DNA from: Paracoccus lichenicola
GTDB lineage: Bacteria; Pseudomonadota; Alphaproteobacteria; Rhodobacterales; Rhodobacteraceae
Reading direction: 5' to 3'
Assembly (NCBI RefSeq): GCF_009708075.1
Contig: NZ_WMBT01000003.1
Coordinates: forward strand, 434,001-498,000
DNA: 64,000 nucleotides
Shown here: positions 8,885-17,955 of the stretch, one piece after another
Numbering within the stretch: position 1 is the stretch's first letter
Layout: every line of letters starts with the position of its first letter
Program-made: the position numbers and the translations under genes
The notes under the pieces: model-generated
The model's input: the letters and a program-made list of their open reading frames with translations, nothing else
What the model was told of the DNA's origin: nothing
Database searches by the model: none

Positions 8885-9424
8885 ATGGATACGACAGTTC
8901 AGGTTCTTCTGGACAAGCAGGCGATACAAGAGGTCCTGTACCGCTACTGCCGCGGGGTGGACCGCTGCGACGCGGATATCGTCCGCTCTGCCTATCACCC
9001 GGACTCGACCGACGATCACGGTTACTGGAAGGGCAACGGCCACGATTTCGCAAGGTTCGTCACGGCCCGCCTGCTTGCCGCGAATTCGCAGACCACCCAT
9101 TCCGTTACCAATACGCTGATCGAGGTCTCGGGCGACCACGCCTGGTCCGAGGCCTACGTGATGGTGACGCTCGTGCGACGCAGCGACGATCCGGTCGTCG
9201 TCGATGTCATGGGCGCGCGCTATCTCGACCGACACGAACGGCGTGCCGGGGAATGGCGCATCGCGCATCGGCTTGTCGTGCTGGACTGGACCAGGGTCGA
9301 GACGTGGGTACCGCGCCAAGCGCCCATCGCGCTGGACGATTTCGCCCTCGGGCAGCGCAGGGAGGCGGACCCTTTGTACGCGTGGATCCGTGCACATGGC
9401 CATGTCGTTGACCAACAGCCTTGA
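8885..9424 (+). CDS. SnoaL-like / NTF2-fold protein (copy 2)
   Basis: A 179-residue SnoaL-like protein. The signature is the early KQAIQEVLYRYCRGVDRCDAD, then YHPDSTDDHGYWKG, THSVTNTLIEVSGDHAWSEAYV, and the closing GEWRIAHRLVVLDW. It resembles copy 1 in fold but not closely in sequence. ATG 8885 has GAGGGAGAGAGACC before it, 20 bp after the oxidoreductase gene, so the two are probably cotranscribed. The role is unknown; such proteins often help hydratase or cyclase steps on ring compounds. Confidence 0.82.
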   Translation: MDTTVQVLLDKQAIQEVLYRYCRGVDRCDADIVRSAYHPDSTDDHGYWKGNGHDFARFVTARLLAANSQTTHSVTNTLIEVSGDHAWSEAYVMVTLVRRSDDPVVVDVMGARYLDRHERRAGEWRIAHRLVVLDWTRVETWVPRQAPIALDDFALGQRREADPLYAWIRAHGHVVDQQP

Positions 9425-9511
9425 GGAATGCCGCCGGATCACACGTTGACGATGCCGTCATATCCGGCCTACTCAACCAAATCAGGGCAGGAATTAGTCC
9501 GGTTCGGAGAC

Positions 9512-10195
9512 ATGCTGCAGGTGACCAAGGTCGGCGAAACAAACAAACCGCGCGCCTCCAACATCTCGAAGCGGCGCAAGGCCGCGCAGGACGATGGCGG
9601 AGCCGAATACATGGCCAAACGCGCGGAACTTATCCGCGTCGCGGCGGGGCTGTTCAAGAAGAACGGCTTCGACGCGACGACCTTCAACGACATCGCCATC
9701 CATACGGGGCTGGATCGGGCGACTTTGTACTATTACTTCGGCAGCAAGCAGGAAATCTTTCAGGACGCTGTGCGCGGCGCACTGAATGGCAACCTGAAGG
9801 GGATGCAGGCGATCATGTCCGACGATTCCCGCGGGCCGTTGGAAAAGCTGCGTGCGCTGGTAGAAATGTTCATGAAGTCCTATCGCGACAATTATCCGTA
9901 TTTATTCGTTTATCTCCAGCAGGACCTGAACACGATCGTCGATCAGAAAAGCGAATGGGGAAAAGAGGTCAGCGGAGAGATCCACAATATCGAGGAAGCG
10001 TTCAAATCCCTGATCCGGCAGGGAATCGCCAGCGGAGCGCTGCGCGGTGACATCCCGGTGAGCCTGGCCACCAACTCGATCTTCGGGATGCTGAACTGGA
10101 CACATCGCTGGTATGATCCGGACTCTCGCAATTCGCCCGAACAGGTCGCAGACGCGTTCTGCAAGATTTTCATCGACGGGATGGCAGCGCATTGA
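9512..10195 (+). CDS. TetR/AcrR-family transcriptional regulator (A)
   Basis: The N-terminal helix-turn-helix is LIRVAAGLFKKNGFDATTF then NDIAIHTGLDRATLYYYFGS, a standard TetR pattern. The C-terminal ligand domain is generic, with LFVYLQQDLNTIV and FGMLNWTHRWYDP. The start is uncertain: ATG 9428 and 9512 are in frame with short spacing to GA-rich stretches, and ATG 9611 has GGCGGAG at good spacing but would leave almost nothing before helix 1. It follows the SnoaL-like gene and is convergent with the CMD-domain gene. It is one of two TetR candidates for binding the four palindromes in the block. Confidence 0.92.
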   Translation: MLQVTKVGETNKPRASNISKRRKAAQDDGGAEYMAKRAELIRVAAGLFKKNGFDATTFNDIAIHTGLDRATLYYYFGSKQEIFQDAVRGALNGNLKGMQAIMSDDSRGPLEKLRALVEMFMKSYRDNYPYLFVYLQQDLNTIVDQKSEWGKEVSGEIHNIEEAFKSLIRQGIASGALRGDIPVSLATNSIFGMLNWTHRWYDPDSRNSPEQVADAFCKIFIDGMAAH

Positions 10196-10297
10196 AGCAG
10201 GCGCCTTCAAGAAATTCATGATCATCGGCATCGAAAGCGCACCATCCTTGTGATCGGTGCGAGAATGCCGATCTGATCCAAACCGACCGGGTCCATG

Positions 10298-10951
10298 TCA
10301 GGCCACGCCCTGATGCGGCGAGGCGGCGGCGGCGATGTCCAGTGCCTCAAGGATCGTGCGCCGGCCCGCGCCCAGCTTGACCGCGTTATCCAGGTGCAAC
10401 CGGAAGCCTGGTCCGTAGCGATGGGCCGGCGTGGCATCGACAGCCAGGGAGATCAGTTCCTTCAGCACCGGCTCCACCGTGCCGGATTGCCAAGGCAGGG
10501 CGCAGTAGTCGAAGAATGCAGCAAAGCCCGGCGGGGACTGGCGCAGCAAGGCGTCAAGAAAGCCGGGCACCGCGCGCTCGAATGTCCGCCAGTAGCGGTC
10601 ATTCCCCACACGGGCTTGCCACAGTGCCGTCTGCTGAGGGTCGAGCGGTCCGGACAAGGCCGCCGGGTCAGCGGCTCGCGCCAGGTCCGCGATCCGGCGC
10701 GAGCCTACCATCAGCGCATGGACCCCCAGTCCCGAGATCAGCACCAGAACCTCGTGCAGCTGCTCGGGCCGCGCACCGGTCTCCAGTGCCGCGCGGGCGC
10801 ATTCCTCGGCCCGGTCCCAGACGAGAGCCGATGGACTGGCATGGACGGCAAAGCCGATCAGCGCCGCCTCGCCGGGCGATAGCGGCGCGCCATCGGGCAC
10901 ATCGTGCAGACGCGCCTCGGCCTGCATCCTGATGTCGGAGAGTGTCAGCAT
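10298..10951 (-). CDS. Carboxymuconolactone decarboxylase-family protein with two CMD-like segments
   Basis: A 217-residue protein with two CMD-like segments. The first is LSPGEAALIGFAVHA with ARAALETGARPEQLHEVLVL. The second is LKELISLAVDATPAHRYGPG, then LHLDNAVKLGAGRRTILEAL. The CxxC of AhpD-type peroxidases is missing, while the His of LHLDNA is kept, so a decarboxylase or lactone-type activity fits better than peroxidase. ATG 10951 is preceded by AGGAACGACGCC and lies 22 bp after the acyl-CoA ligase gene, forming a two-gene unit. The substrate is not deducible. Confidence 0.85.
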   Translation of the reverse strand: MLTLSDIRMQAEARLHDVPDGAPLSPGEAALIGFAVHASPSALVWDRAEECARAALETGARPEQLHEVLVLISGLGVHALMVGSRRIADLARAADPAALSGPLDPQQTALWQARVGNDRYWRTFERAVPGFLDALLRQSPPGFAAFFDYCALPWQSGTVEPVLKELISLAVDATPAHRYGPGFRLHLDNAVKLGAGRRTILEALDIAAAASPHQGVA

Positions 10952-10973
10952 GGCGTCGTTCCTGTGCCACGGC

Positions 10974-12614
10974 TCATTGCGAACCATCTTGCAGCCATTG
11001 CCGCAGCACGCGCTTGTTGACCTTGGTGGCCGACATGGGCCATTCGCCCGGGCGGACAAACCGGATCTCGCGCGGGACCTTGTAACGGGCGATCCTGCCC
11101 GTGCAAAACGCGATCAGTTCCTCGGCAGTGGCGCCTTTGCCTTCTTGCAGTTCGACAAAGGCGACCGGCACCTCGTCCAGGCGCGGATCCGGCCGGCCTA
11201 CCACCTCGGCGATGCGGACCGCCGGATGCCCGCACAGGAACGCCTCGATCTCGATGGCGGCGACATTCTCGCCGCCAACCTTCAGCATGTCCTTGTAACG
11301 GCCTTGAAAGATCAGGCTGCCTTCGGGCGTGCGCACATACATGTCGCCGGTGCGCAGCCAACCGTCCGCGCTCAACACCTCCGCGGTTTTCTCGGGGTCG
11401 CGGTAATAGCCCTCGGTGACGCAATAACCGCGCACCATGATCTCGCCCACCTGCCCGTCGGAAAGGTCGAGACCGGTCTCGGGATCGACGATCCGCACCT
11501 CGATCCCGGGAACCGCCTTGCCCTGGGTGGTAGCCCGCTGTGCAAGGGTTTCATCCGCGGCGGATATGGCGAAGATGCCCGAGGTCTCGGTCATCCCGCA
11601 GGCTTGCAGAAACTCGGTTTCCGGGAATTGCCGGCTCAGGCGCTCGATCATCGCTTCGGGCACGATCAGCATCATTCGGCGCAGCGTGGGCAAGTATTCG
11701 GCGCTGAAATCAGGCTGGTCGAACAGGCCCTGAAGGATGGCGGGGAACCACGGCCAAGCCATGGTCACGCCTTCGCGCCGCATCAACGCAACCGCACGCT
11801 CGGGATCGTAAAAGGTATCGGTGAGGAAGGTTGACATGGCGCCGATCGAGCCGATCAGCGGGCCGAACGCGGCGATGTGGAACAGCGGCCCGCCATTCCA
11901 GATCACGTCATGGTCGCCGACACTGAACCGGGTGCGGGCGCGCTCGGTCGTGCCGCGCATCAGCGCCTCATGGGCCAACAAGCAGCCCTTGGGGTTCGAG
12001 GTGGTGCCCGAGGTATAGAGAATCATCGCGATGTCGCGGACGCGCACACGGGCGCGCAGTTCGCTGACGGTATCTCTGGATACGGTTTCGGCCCTCGCGT
12101 CCAATGTGTCGCGCCCGACAAAACCGGGACGACCGCTGCCGGTCAACAGCGCCGCCACCCGAAGTGCCGGTGCCTCTGGCAAAGACAGCGCAGTGGGGTC
12201 GGTGGCCTGCTCCAACGAAGGCAGCGCATCCGTCAGAAGCTCGGTGAAGCTGACATATTCGTCGTCACTGGAGGTGGTCAGGATGGCGCGAAGTTCGGCA
12301 TTGACGACAATATGGCGGATTTCCACCGCCCGATGGCGGGCGTTGATCGGCACCACCACGCAGCCCAGCAACAGCGCGCCAAACAACCCTTCGAGGAATT
12401 CGACGCTGTTGGCGGCAAGCAGGCCAACATGATCGCGTGGACCGATGCCCAAAGCCACCAGACCACGCGCGAACCGTTCAGCCCCGGTCAGCAGTTCGGC
12501 ATAGCTGCAACGCCGGTTCGGAAACACAACTGCATCTCGGTCGGGGCGCAACGTGGCGGCCCGCACCAACAGATCCCCCAGAGGCAAGACCTCGCTCCAA
12601 CACTCCTTGGCCAT
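10974..12614 (-). CDS. AMP-dependent acyl-CoA synthetase/ligase
   Basis: A 546-residue adenylate-forming ligase of the ANL superfamily. The P-loop is MILYTSGTTSNPKG. Later blocks are QACGMTETSG, WLRTGDMYVRTPEGSLIFQG, then RYKDMLKVGGENVAAIEIEA, and the catalytic-Lys end SATKVNKRVLRQW. It converts a carboxylic acid to its CoA thioester with ATP. Overall look is that of medium-chain or alicyclic acid ligases, but specificity cannot be read. ATG 12614 has GGGGAGGGGGTT before it. The 165 bp upstream includes palindrome 12779-12796. It probably makes the entry CoA ester for the beta-oxidation set. Confidence 0.93.
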   Translation of the reverse strand: MAKECWSEVLPLGDLLVRAATLRPDRDAVVFPNRRCSYAELLTGAERFARGLVALGIGPRDHVGLLAANSVEFLEGLFGALLLGCVVVPINARHRAVEIRHIVVNAELRAILTTSSDDEYVSFTELLTDALPSLEQATDPTALSLPEAPALRVAALLTGSGRPGFVGRDTLDARAETVSRDTVSELRARVRVRDIAMILYTSGTTSNPKGCLLAHEALMRGTTERARTRFSVGDHDVIWNGGPLFHIAAFGPLIGSIGAMSTFLTDTFYDPERAVALMRREGVTMAWPWFPAILQGLFDQPDFSAEYLPTLRRMMLIVPEAMIERLSRQFPETEFLQACGMTETSGIFAISAADETLAQRATTQGKAVPGIEVRIVDPETGLDLSDGQVGEIMVRGYCVTEGYYRDPEKTAEVLSADGWLRTGDMYVRTPEGSLIFQGRYKDMLKVGGENVAAIEIEAFLCGHPAVRIAEVVGRPDPRLDEVPVAFVELQEGKGATAEELIAFCTGRIARYKVPREIRFVRPGEWPMSATKVNKRVLRQWLQDGSQ

Positions 12615-12778
12615 AACCCCCTCCCCTTCCTGAAGCCATTTCGTCATGGATGTCATAGCCCCCGTCAAACCTCCGGCTCATTTGTTTCGGGCGGCAAGAG
12701 TGCTGCTGACTCCTCGGTGCCACCATCGCGCTCCTCCAACAGACGCTTATGAAGAATTTGCGCAAAACGCCTTGATCT

Positions 12779-12796
12779 GTCAACGCTATGGTTGAC
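12779..12796. promoter_or_regulatory. Palindromic operator site 2 (TetR-type candidate)
   Basis: GTCAAC-GCTATG-GTTGAC is a perfect inverted repeat with a 6-base spacer, upstream of the minus-strand ligase gene. Read on that strand, its outer half contributes -35 TTGACA (plus-strand 12778-12783), with a weak -10 CAAATT (12755-12760) after 17 bases. The site overlaps the last codons of the carboxylase gene (stop at 12786). Confidence 0.72.
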
Positions 12797-15700
12797 TATC
12801 CCATCTTCCATTGTCGGATTTTGTCCCGGGCAGGCTGCTGAGGATCCATCGGCGCGAGTCCGCCGGATCGATCACCGCGTCGAGTTCCATCGACGCGGCA
12901 ACACTGGTGGCCTTGCCGCGTTGCCATGCGTCAGCAACCAGCCGATCAAACAGCGCCCGGCGGGCTTCGGGGTCAGGGGCGGCATCCAGTTCCGCGCGAT
13001 AGCCCAGCCGCACGGCGCCCTCGATCCCCATGCCACCGAACTCGCCGGTGGGCCAGGCGGCGGTGGCAACGGGGGCATGGAACGAGCCACCGGTCATCGC
13101 CATCGCCCCAAGCCCATAGCCCCGCCGCACCAGCAACGCGACCAGCGGAACCGACAGGTTGGCCGCGACCGTGAACAGATGTGCCGAGCGGCGAACCAGC
13201 CCAGCCTTTTCTGCTTCGGGACCCACCATGAAACCGGAGGTGTCGCACAAACTCAGCACCGGCAGACCGAAGCGGTCGCACATTCCAAGGAAACCGGCGG
13301 CCTTCTCGGCCCCTTCGGCGTCGATCGCTCCTGCCCCAAACAGAGGGTTGTTGGCAAAGACGCCAAGTGGCCTGCCCTCGATGCGGATCAAGGCAGTGAC
13401 CATGCCGGGGGCATGGCCTGCACGAAGCTCGGTCACGGAAGCGGTGTCGGCCAGCAGCACGATCAGGTCGCGCATGTCATAGGCCCGGCGGCGGTCGGCA
13501 GGGATCGCGGCGCGCAGATGGCGCTGGTCGGCACATTCCCAATCGCGCAGGCTTCCCTGAAAATACCCCAGAACCCGTCGCGCGGCGGCAATCGCACCCG
13601 CCTCGTCTTCCACGACGATGTCTATCACTCCGTTGGCGGCCTGGATCGGGACAGGGCCGATCTCCTCGGGGCGCACCCGTCCCAGGCCTGCGCCTTCGAT
13701 CATCACCGGACCGGCCATGCCGATCGTGGCATCTTCTGTGGCGATCAACACGTCACTGCAACCGGCAATCACTGCGTTGCCGGCGAAGCAACGCCCGGAA
13801 ACGACCGCGATCCGCGGCACCAGACCGTCCAGTTTGGCGAACTGCCAGAACCCCGTCATGTCCAGGCCCGTCGCCCGCGTAGCATCGTCCACGTCCCCCG
13901 GCCGCCCGCCGCCACCTTCGGCCAGGGCAATGACCGGCAAGCGCTGATCGCGTGCCACCGTCAGCAAACGACGCAGTTTCTTGTGGTTCATCAGTGACTG
14001 GGTGCCGGCCATCACCGTGTAATCATAGGCGAACACCATGCAATTCGCCGCCTCGGGGCCGAACAGGTCTCCGTTCACCAGCGCCCGCCCGCCGACCATC
14101 CCGTCCGCCGGGGTGGTGCGTTTCAGCTCTTCGACCGGGCGGCGCATTCGCTGGGCAGCAAAGATCAGCGCACCGTATTCCAGCAGGCTGTCCGGGTCGC
14201 ACAGGTCGGCGAGGTTCTCACGCGCGCTGCGCTTGCCGGCCGCATGTCGCCGGGCGATTGCCTCGGGGCGCGCTGCATCCAGCGTCAGCGCGTGGTCGGC
14301 CAGACAGGCCGCCAGATCGGGGCGTATGGCTGTGGAAACCTGAACCGTTTCCTCGGCCGCGGCAGGGCTTTCGCCATCCGGGTCGATCCACACCAATGGC
14401 GCATTTTCCCCGACCGTTTCGCCAACGCGTCCCAACACCGCGCGCACGGTACCGCCTTCGGGGGCGGTGATGACATGCTGCATCTTCATGGCCTCGACCA
14501 CCGCGACCACCGCACGCGGAGCGATTCGTTCGCCCGGCTGCGCGGCGATCTCGACCACCAGGCCGGCCATCGGCGCGCGCAACGCGACACTGCCTTCAAA
14601 CCCGGACGCCACCGGGTACTCGGGGACAGCTTCACCAGTCGCGATGTCAGCCAGGATGCGGGCGACAAACTGGGTATCCACGCCATACGTGGCAACCTCG
14701 GGCCGAGCCAGCAGCGCGCCCAGCAAGGCGGCGTTGCTGTCCACCCCCGTCAGCCTGAAGTCTTCCAGCGCCACGCGCGCGCGCCGCAGCGCATGTCCGA
14801 AATCGGGACTGCCAGAGTGCGCCACCAGTTTCGCAAGCAGGGAATCGTAGCGCGGGTTCACCATGCCGCCCGCGAAAGCAGCCGTATCAACCCTGATGCC
14901 TGGCCCGGCGGGCAGGTCGAGCCGCTCGATCCGCCCTGACCCAGGCCGGACGCTGCCATCCGCGCGGATGGTCTCGGCGTTGATCCGCAGCTGAACGGCA
15001 TGACCGCGCGGCGCGGGCCGCTGACCTGTTCCAAGCCCGATGGCGTCCAGGGACATCCCGGCGGCGATCCGGATCTGAGCCTGCAGCAGATCGACGCCGG
15101 TCACGGCCTCGGTCACGGTATGCTCGACCTGAAGACGGGGATTGACCTCCATGAAGCTGAACCTCATCGCCGCAGGCTCGATCAGGAACTCGACGGTGGC
15201 CAATCCACGGTATGCCACCGCCCGGCCGATAGCCTCGGCCGTAGCCAGCAGACGGGCGCGAAGGTCAGGCGCGAGGAACGGTGCCGGTGCGATCTCGATC
15301 AGCTTCTGCTGGCGGCGCTGCAGGGTGCAGTCGCGGTCCCACAGATGAATGACCTCCTGACCGTCGCCCAGGATCTGCACCTCGACATGGCGGGCGCCTT
15401 CGGCCATTCGCTCGACCATCAGGGCGCCATTGCCGAATGCTGATTGCGCCTCGGCGGCGCAGGTCGCGAAAACCTCCGACAGTTCGCCCGCGCTGCGGAC
15501 GATGCGTATGCCGCGCCCGCCACCGCCTGCCACCGCCTTGAGCATCACTGCCGCGCCTTCGGGCTGGTTATCCAGGAAAGCCAGCGCCTGATCGAGATCG
15601 ACTGGTCCGGGCGATCCTTCCATCACCGGGATGCCCAGCGATTGCGCCAGCGCCCGCGCACGCATCTTGTCGCCCAACAGGTCGAGCGTCTCGGGTGCCG

Positions 15701-16010
15701 GACCGATGAACACCAACCCGGCGGCCGCGCAATCCTCTGCAAACCCAGCATTTTCGCTGAGAAAGCCGTAGCCGGGGTGCACCGAATCGCAGCCGGTTTG
15801 CAGCGCCGCCGAGATCAGCGCCCCCTTGTCGAGATAGGCCGACACGCCAGCGCCGGGAAGGTCCGCCACCGCGTCCGCCACCGCCGCATGGCGCGAGTCA
15901 CGGTCGTCGGCGGGGCAGACCGCGACAGTCTCGATCCCCATTTCGGCGGCGGCACGGGCGATCCGCACCGCCACCTCGCCGCGATTGGCGATCAGAAGGC
16001 GCGTGAACAC
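12786..16010 (-). CDS. Single-chain biotin-dependent acyl-CoA carboxylase (BC-BCCP-CT)
   Basis: About 1074 residues holding every carboxylase part in one chain. Biotin carboxylase spans roughly residues 1-445 (LLIANRGEVAVRIARAA, KAVAGGGGRGIRIV, EVNPRLQVEHTVTEAVTG). The biotin domain is around 480-545, with the biotinyl Lys in VEAMKMQHV at about 509. The carboxyltransferase is roughly 570-1074 (GKRSARENLADLCDP, FAYDYTVMAGTQS, LCDTSGFMVGPEAEKAG). This order matches the single-chain long-chain acyl-CoA carboxylase (LCC) class rather than two-subunit propionyl-CoA carboxylases. GTG 16010 is preferred because AAGGGGAACCGCG precedes it; an ATG at 16049 would overlap the TRAP gene. It follows dctM by 19 bp. 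It would carboxylate an acyl-CoA or ketone-derived intermediate. Confidence 0.93.
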   Translation of the reverse strand: MFTRLLIANRGEVAVRIARAAAEMGIETVAVCPADDRDSRHAAVADAVADLPGAGVSAYLDKGALISAALQTGCDSVHPGYGFLSENAGFAEDCAAAGLVFIGPAPETLDLLGDKMRARALAQSLGIPVMEGSPGPVDLDQALAFLDNQPEGAAVMLKAVAGGGGRGIRIVRSAGELSEVFATCAAEAQSAFGNGALMVERMAEGARHVEVQILGDGQEVIHLWDRDCTLQRRQQKLIEIAPAPFLAPDLRARLLATAEAIGRAVAYRGLATVEFLIEPAAMRFSFMEVNPRLQVEHTVTEAVTGVDLLQAQIRIAAGMSLDAIGLGTGQRPAPRGHAVQLRINAETIRADGSVRPGSGRIERLDLPAGPGIRVDTAAFAGGMVNPRYDSLLAKLVAHSGSPDFGHALRRARVALEDFRLTGVDSNAALLGALLARPEVATYGVDTQFVARILADIATGEAVPEYPVASGFEGSVALRAPMAGLVVEIAAQPGERIAPRAVVAVVEAMKMQHVITAPEGGTVRAVLGRVGETVGENAPLVWIDPDGESPAAAEETVQVSTAIRPDLAACLADHALTLDAARPEAIARRHAAGKRSARENLADLCDPDSLLEYGALIFAAQRMRRPVEELKRTTPADGMVGGRALVNGDLFGPEAANCMVFAYDYTVMAGTQSLMNHKKLRRLLTVARDQRLPVIALAEGGGGRPGDVDDATRATGLDMTGFWQFAKLDGLVPRIAVVSGRCFAGNAVIAGCSDVLIATEDATIGMAGPVMIEGAGLGRVRPEEIGPVPIQAANGVIDIVVEDEAGAIAAARRVLGYFQGSLRDWECADQRHLRAAIPADRRRAYDMRDLIVLLADTASVTELRAGHAPGMVTALIRIEGRPLGVFANNPLFGAGAIDAEGAEKAAGFLGMCDRFGLPVLSLCDTSGFMVGPEAEKAGLVRRSAHLFTVAANLSVPLVALLVRRGYGLGAMAMTGGSFHAPVATAAWPTGEFGGMGIEGAVRLGYRAELDAAPDPEARRALFDRLVADAWQRGKATSVAASMELDAVIDPADSRRWILSSLPGTKSDNGRWDSQP

Positions 16011-16029
16011 CGCGGTTCCCCTTGGCCAC

Positions 16030-17337
16030 TCACTTCGCCATTTCCGCAAGCGTCAGAATGAAGCCGGGGAACGCCATGAGGAAAGCGACCACGAACAGGT
16101 CCATGACGATGAACCACATCACGCCCTTGAAGATGTCAGTCAGCGTGATCAGCTTGCCGACCACCCCCTTGATGACGAAAACGTTCATCCCGATGGGCGG
16201 CGTGACCATTCCGATTTCCAGCAGCTTGGTCAGCACCACGCCGAACCAGATCAGGCTCAGCCCGGCACCCTCGACAATGGGCAGCACGATGGGCAGCGTC
16301 AGCAGCATCGCACCGACTGGCTCGAGGAACAGGCCCATCAGCAGATAGACCACCGCGATTCCGAACAGCAGGACCGCCACGCTGGCGTCGGTGCTGATGA
16401 TCGCGGTTGAGATGGAATCCCCCGCGCCGGACAGCGTCAGGAACCGGGTGAACAGGCTGGCCCCCACCGCGATCAGGATCAACGTCGAGGTGGTCATCAG
16501 CGTTTCGATCACCGCGCGGCTGAAGCGGTGCCAGTTCAACGATCCCCGCAACCCCGCCACCAGCGACGCGAGGAAGGCGCCGACGGCCCCGGCTTCGGTC
16601 GCGGTGAACACGCCCGAAAACATGCCTCCGAAGATCCCCACCATGATGACGAGGATCGGCCAGGTTTCCTTCAGGGCGGCCATGCGCTCTCCCGGGGCCG
16701 GACCATGAGGATCCTTCGGCGCCAGTTCCGGCTTGAGGTAAACCCGGATCATCACCACAACGATATAGCCCGCCGCGGTAAGCAGCCCGGCACTGATGCC
16801 GCCCAGGAACAGCTGGCTGATCGAGACCTGGGCGATGACACCATAAAGGATAAGGATGATCGATGGCGGGATCAGCGCGCCGATGGTGCCCGCGACGGCC
16901 ACGGTGCCTGCGGCAAGTTGCGGGTGATAGCCCGCTCGCATCATCTCGGGGATCGCGATCCGGCCCATCGCCGCGGAGCACGCCACCGACGATCCGCAGA
17001 CCGCCGCGAAGCCGGAGGTCCCCAGGATCGCGGCCACCGCCATCCCGCCGGGGATCGAGCGCATCAGAAGCCGGGCCGCATTGAACAGGCCCTTGGTCAG
17101 TTGCGCGTGATAGCAGATGTAGCCCATCAGGAGGAACATCGGCACCGAGCTTAGGACCCAGCTCGCGGCCATCCCGTAGGGCATGATCCCCAAAGCGTTC
17201 CAAGCGATCTTGAACCCGAGCATTTGCCAGATGCCGGCGAAGGACACCACGATCAACGAGATCGCGATCGGAAGGCGCAGGCCGATCAGAACGACAAGTA
17301 TGCCTATTCCAACCATGCCGGTCTGAATGTCAGTCAT
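16030..17337 (-). CDS. dctM: TRAP transporter large permease (DctM type)
   Basis: A 435-residue hydrophobic protein with about a dozen predicted membrane segments, the usual size for the TRAP large subunit. It starts MTDIQTGMVGIGILVVLIGL. Typical blocks are VPMFLLMGYIC, GTSGFAAVCGSSVACSAAMG with IAIPEM, and VAGTIGALIPPSIILILYG. It carries the Na+- or H+-coupled transport step in the inner membrane. It lies 36 bp after dctQ and 19 bp before the carboxylase gene. Pairing a TRAP importer with a carboxylase suggests uptake of the acid that the pathway consumes. Confidence 0.95.
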   Translation of the reverse strand: MTDIQTGMVGIGILVVLIGLRLPIAISLIVVSFAGIWQMLGFKIAWNALGIMPYGMAASWVLSSVPMFLLMGYICYHAQLTKGLFNAARLLMRSIPGGMAVAAILGTSGFAAVCGSSVACSAAMGRIAIPEMMRAGYHPQLAAGTVAVAGTIGALIPPSIILILYGVIAQVSISQLFLGGISAGLLTAAGYIVVVMIRVYLKPELAPKDPHGPAPGERMAALKETWPILVIMVGIFGGMFSGVFTATEAGAVGAFLASLVAGLRGSLNWHRFSRAVIETLMTTSTLILIAVGASLFTRFLTLSGAGDSISTAIISTDASVAVLLFGIAVVYLLMGLFLEPVGAMLLTLPIVLPIVEGAGLSLIWFGVVLTKLLEIGMVTPPIGMNVFVIKGVVGKLITLTDIFKGVMWFIVMDLFVVAFLMAFPGFILTLAEMAK

Positions 17338-17373
17338 GTGACAACTCGGTTTTCCTGAACTGCGGGGACGGCA

Positions 17374-17889
17374 TCATTCACCGGTGGCGCTGATGCGCGC
17401 GGTGCTTGCCGTAAGGTAGAGAACGATCTTGAAGGCAAGCACGATGGTCATCAGCCCGAATCCGACGGGCAGCGCGAAATAGGTCGGCCAGACCACGATC
17501 GCCTTGGCGCCTTGGACGACCGAAGCATTGCCGATGGCCTGGGCCACCGCTTCGCCCCATGTGCGCATCGCCATGACCCCGGTCATGGCGCAGGAGACCA
17601 TCAGCGTCAGCCCGCTGATGTGATGCTGGACGGCGGGGCTGAACCTCTCGGTGAAGACCTCGACCGAGATATGCGCATTCTCCTCTTCCGCCAGCGCGAT
17701 CGGCAGGAAAACCGCGAAAATCATGTAGTAATGGGACACGATCGTGATCGTGCCGGCCAGCGGCGCGTTGAACAGGAAGCGTCCTGCAACGTCCGCGGTG
17801 ATATGCAGCATCATCAGGGTCACCGACACACCGCCGATGACAAGCAGCAGCCTGTTCACCCAATAGATGAACTGTCCTGTTTTACGCAT
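17374..17889 (-). CDS. dctQ: TRAP transporter small permease (DctQ type)
   Basis: A 171-residue protein with four hydrophobic stretches, as in TRAP small subunits. Seen are LLLVIGGVSVTLMMLHI, ADVAGRFLFNAPLAGT (the conserved xVxxRxxFNxPLxGxxE-like region), and ALAEEENAHISVEVFTE. It forms the membrane complex with DctM. ATG 17889 was chosen over 17946 since it begins at the typical basic N-terminus MRKTGQF, with GGGAAAGC upstream. It is 66 bp from the second binding-protein gene. Confidence 0.92.
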   Translation of the reverse strand: MRKTGQFIYWVNRLLLVIGGVSVTLMMLHITADVAGRFLFNAPLAGTITIVSHYYMIFAVFLPIALAEEENAHISVEVFTERFSPAVQHHISGLTLMVSCAMTGVMAMRTWGEAVAQAIGNASVVQGAKAIVVWPTYFALPVGFGLMTIVLAFKIVLYLTASTARISATGE

Positions 17890-17955
17890 CGTCGCTTTCC
17901 CGAAAGGCGTCAAGGGACAGCGCCCGCGCATGCTCGCGGACGCCAACGCTCTTGC

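Noticed and set aside
9446..9480. TTGACG and TACTCAACC before the first TetR gene as a promoter or operator
   Set aside because: The spacing and -10 match are weak and there is no inverted partner half, so autoregulation could not be claimed.
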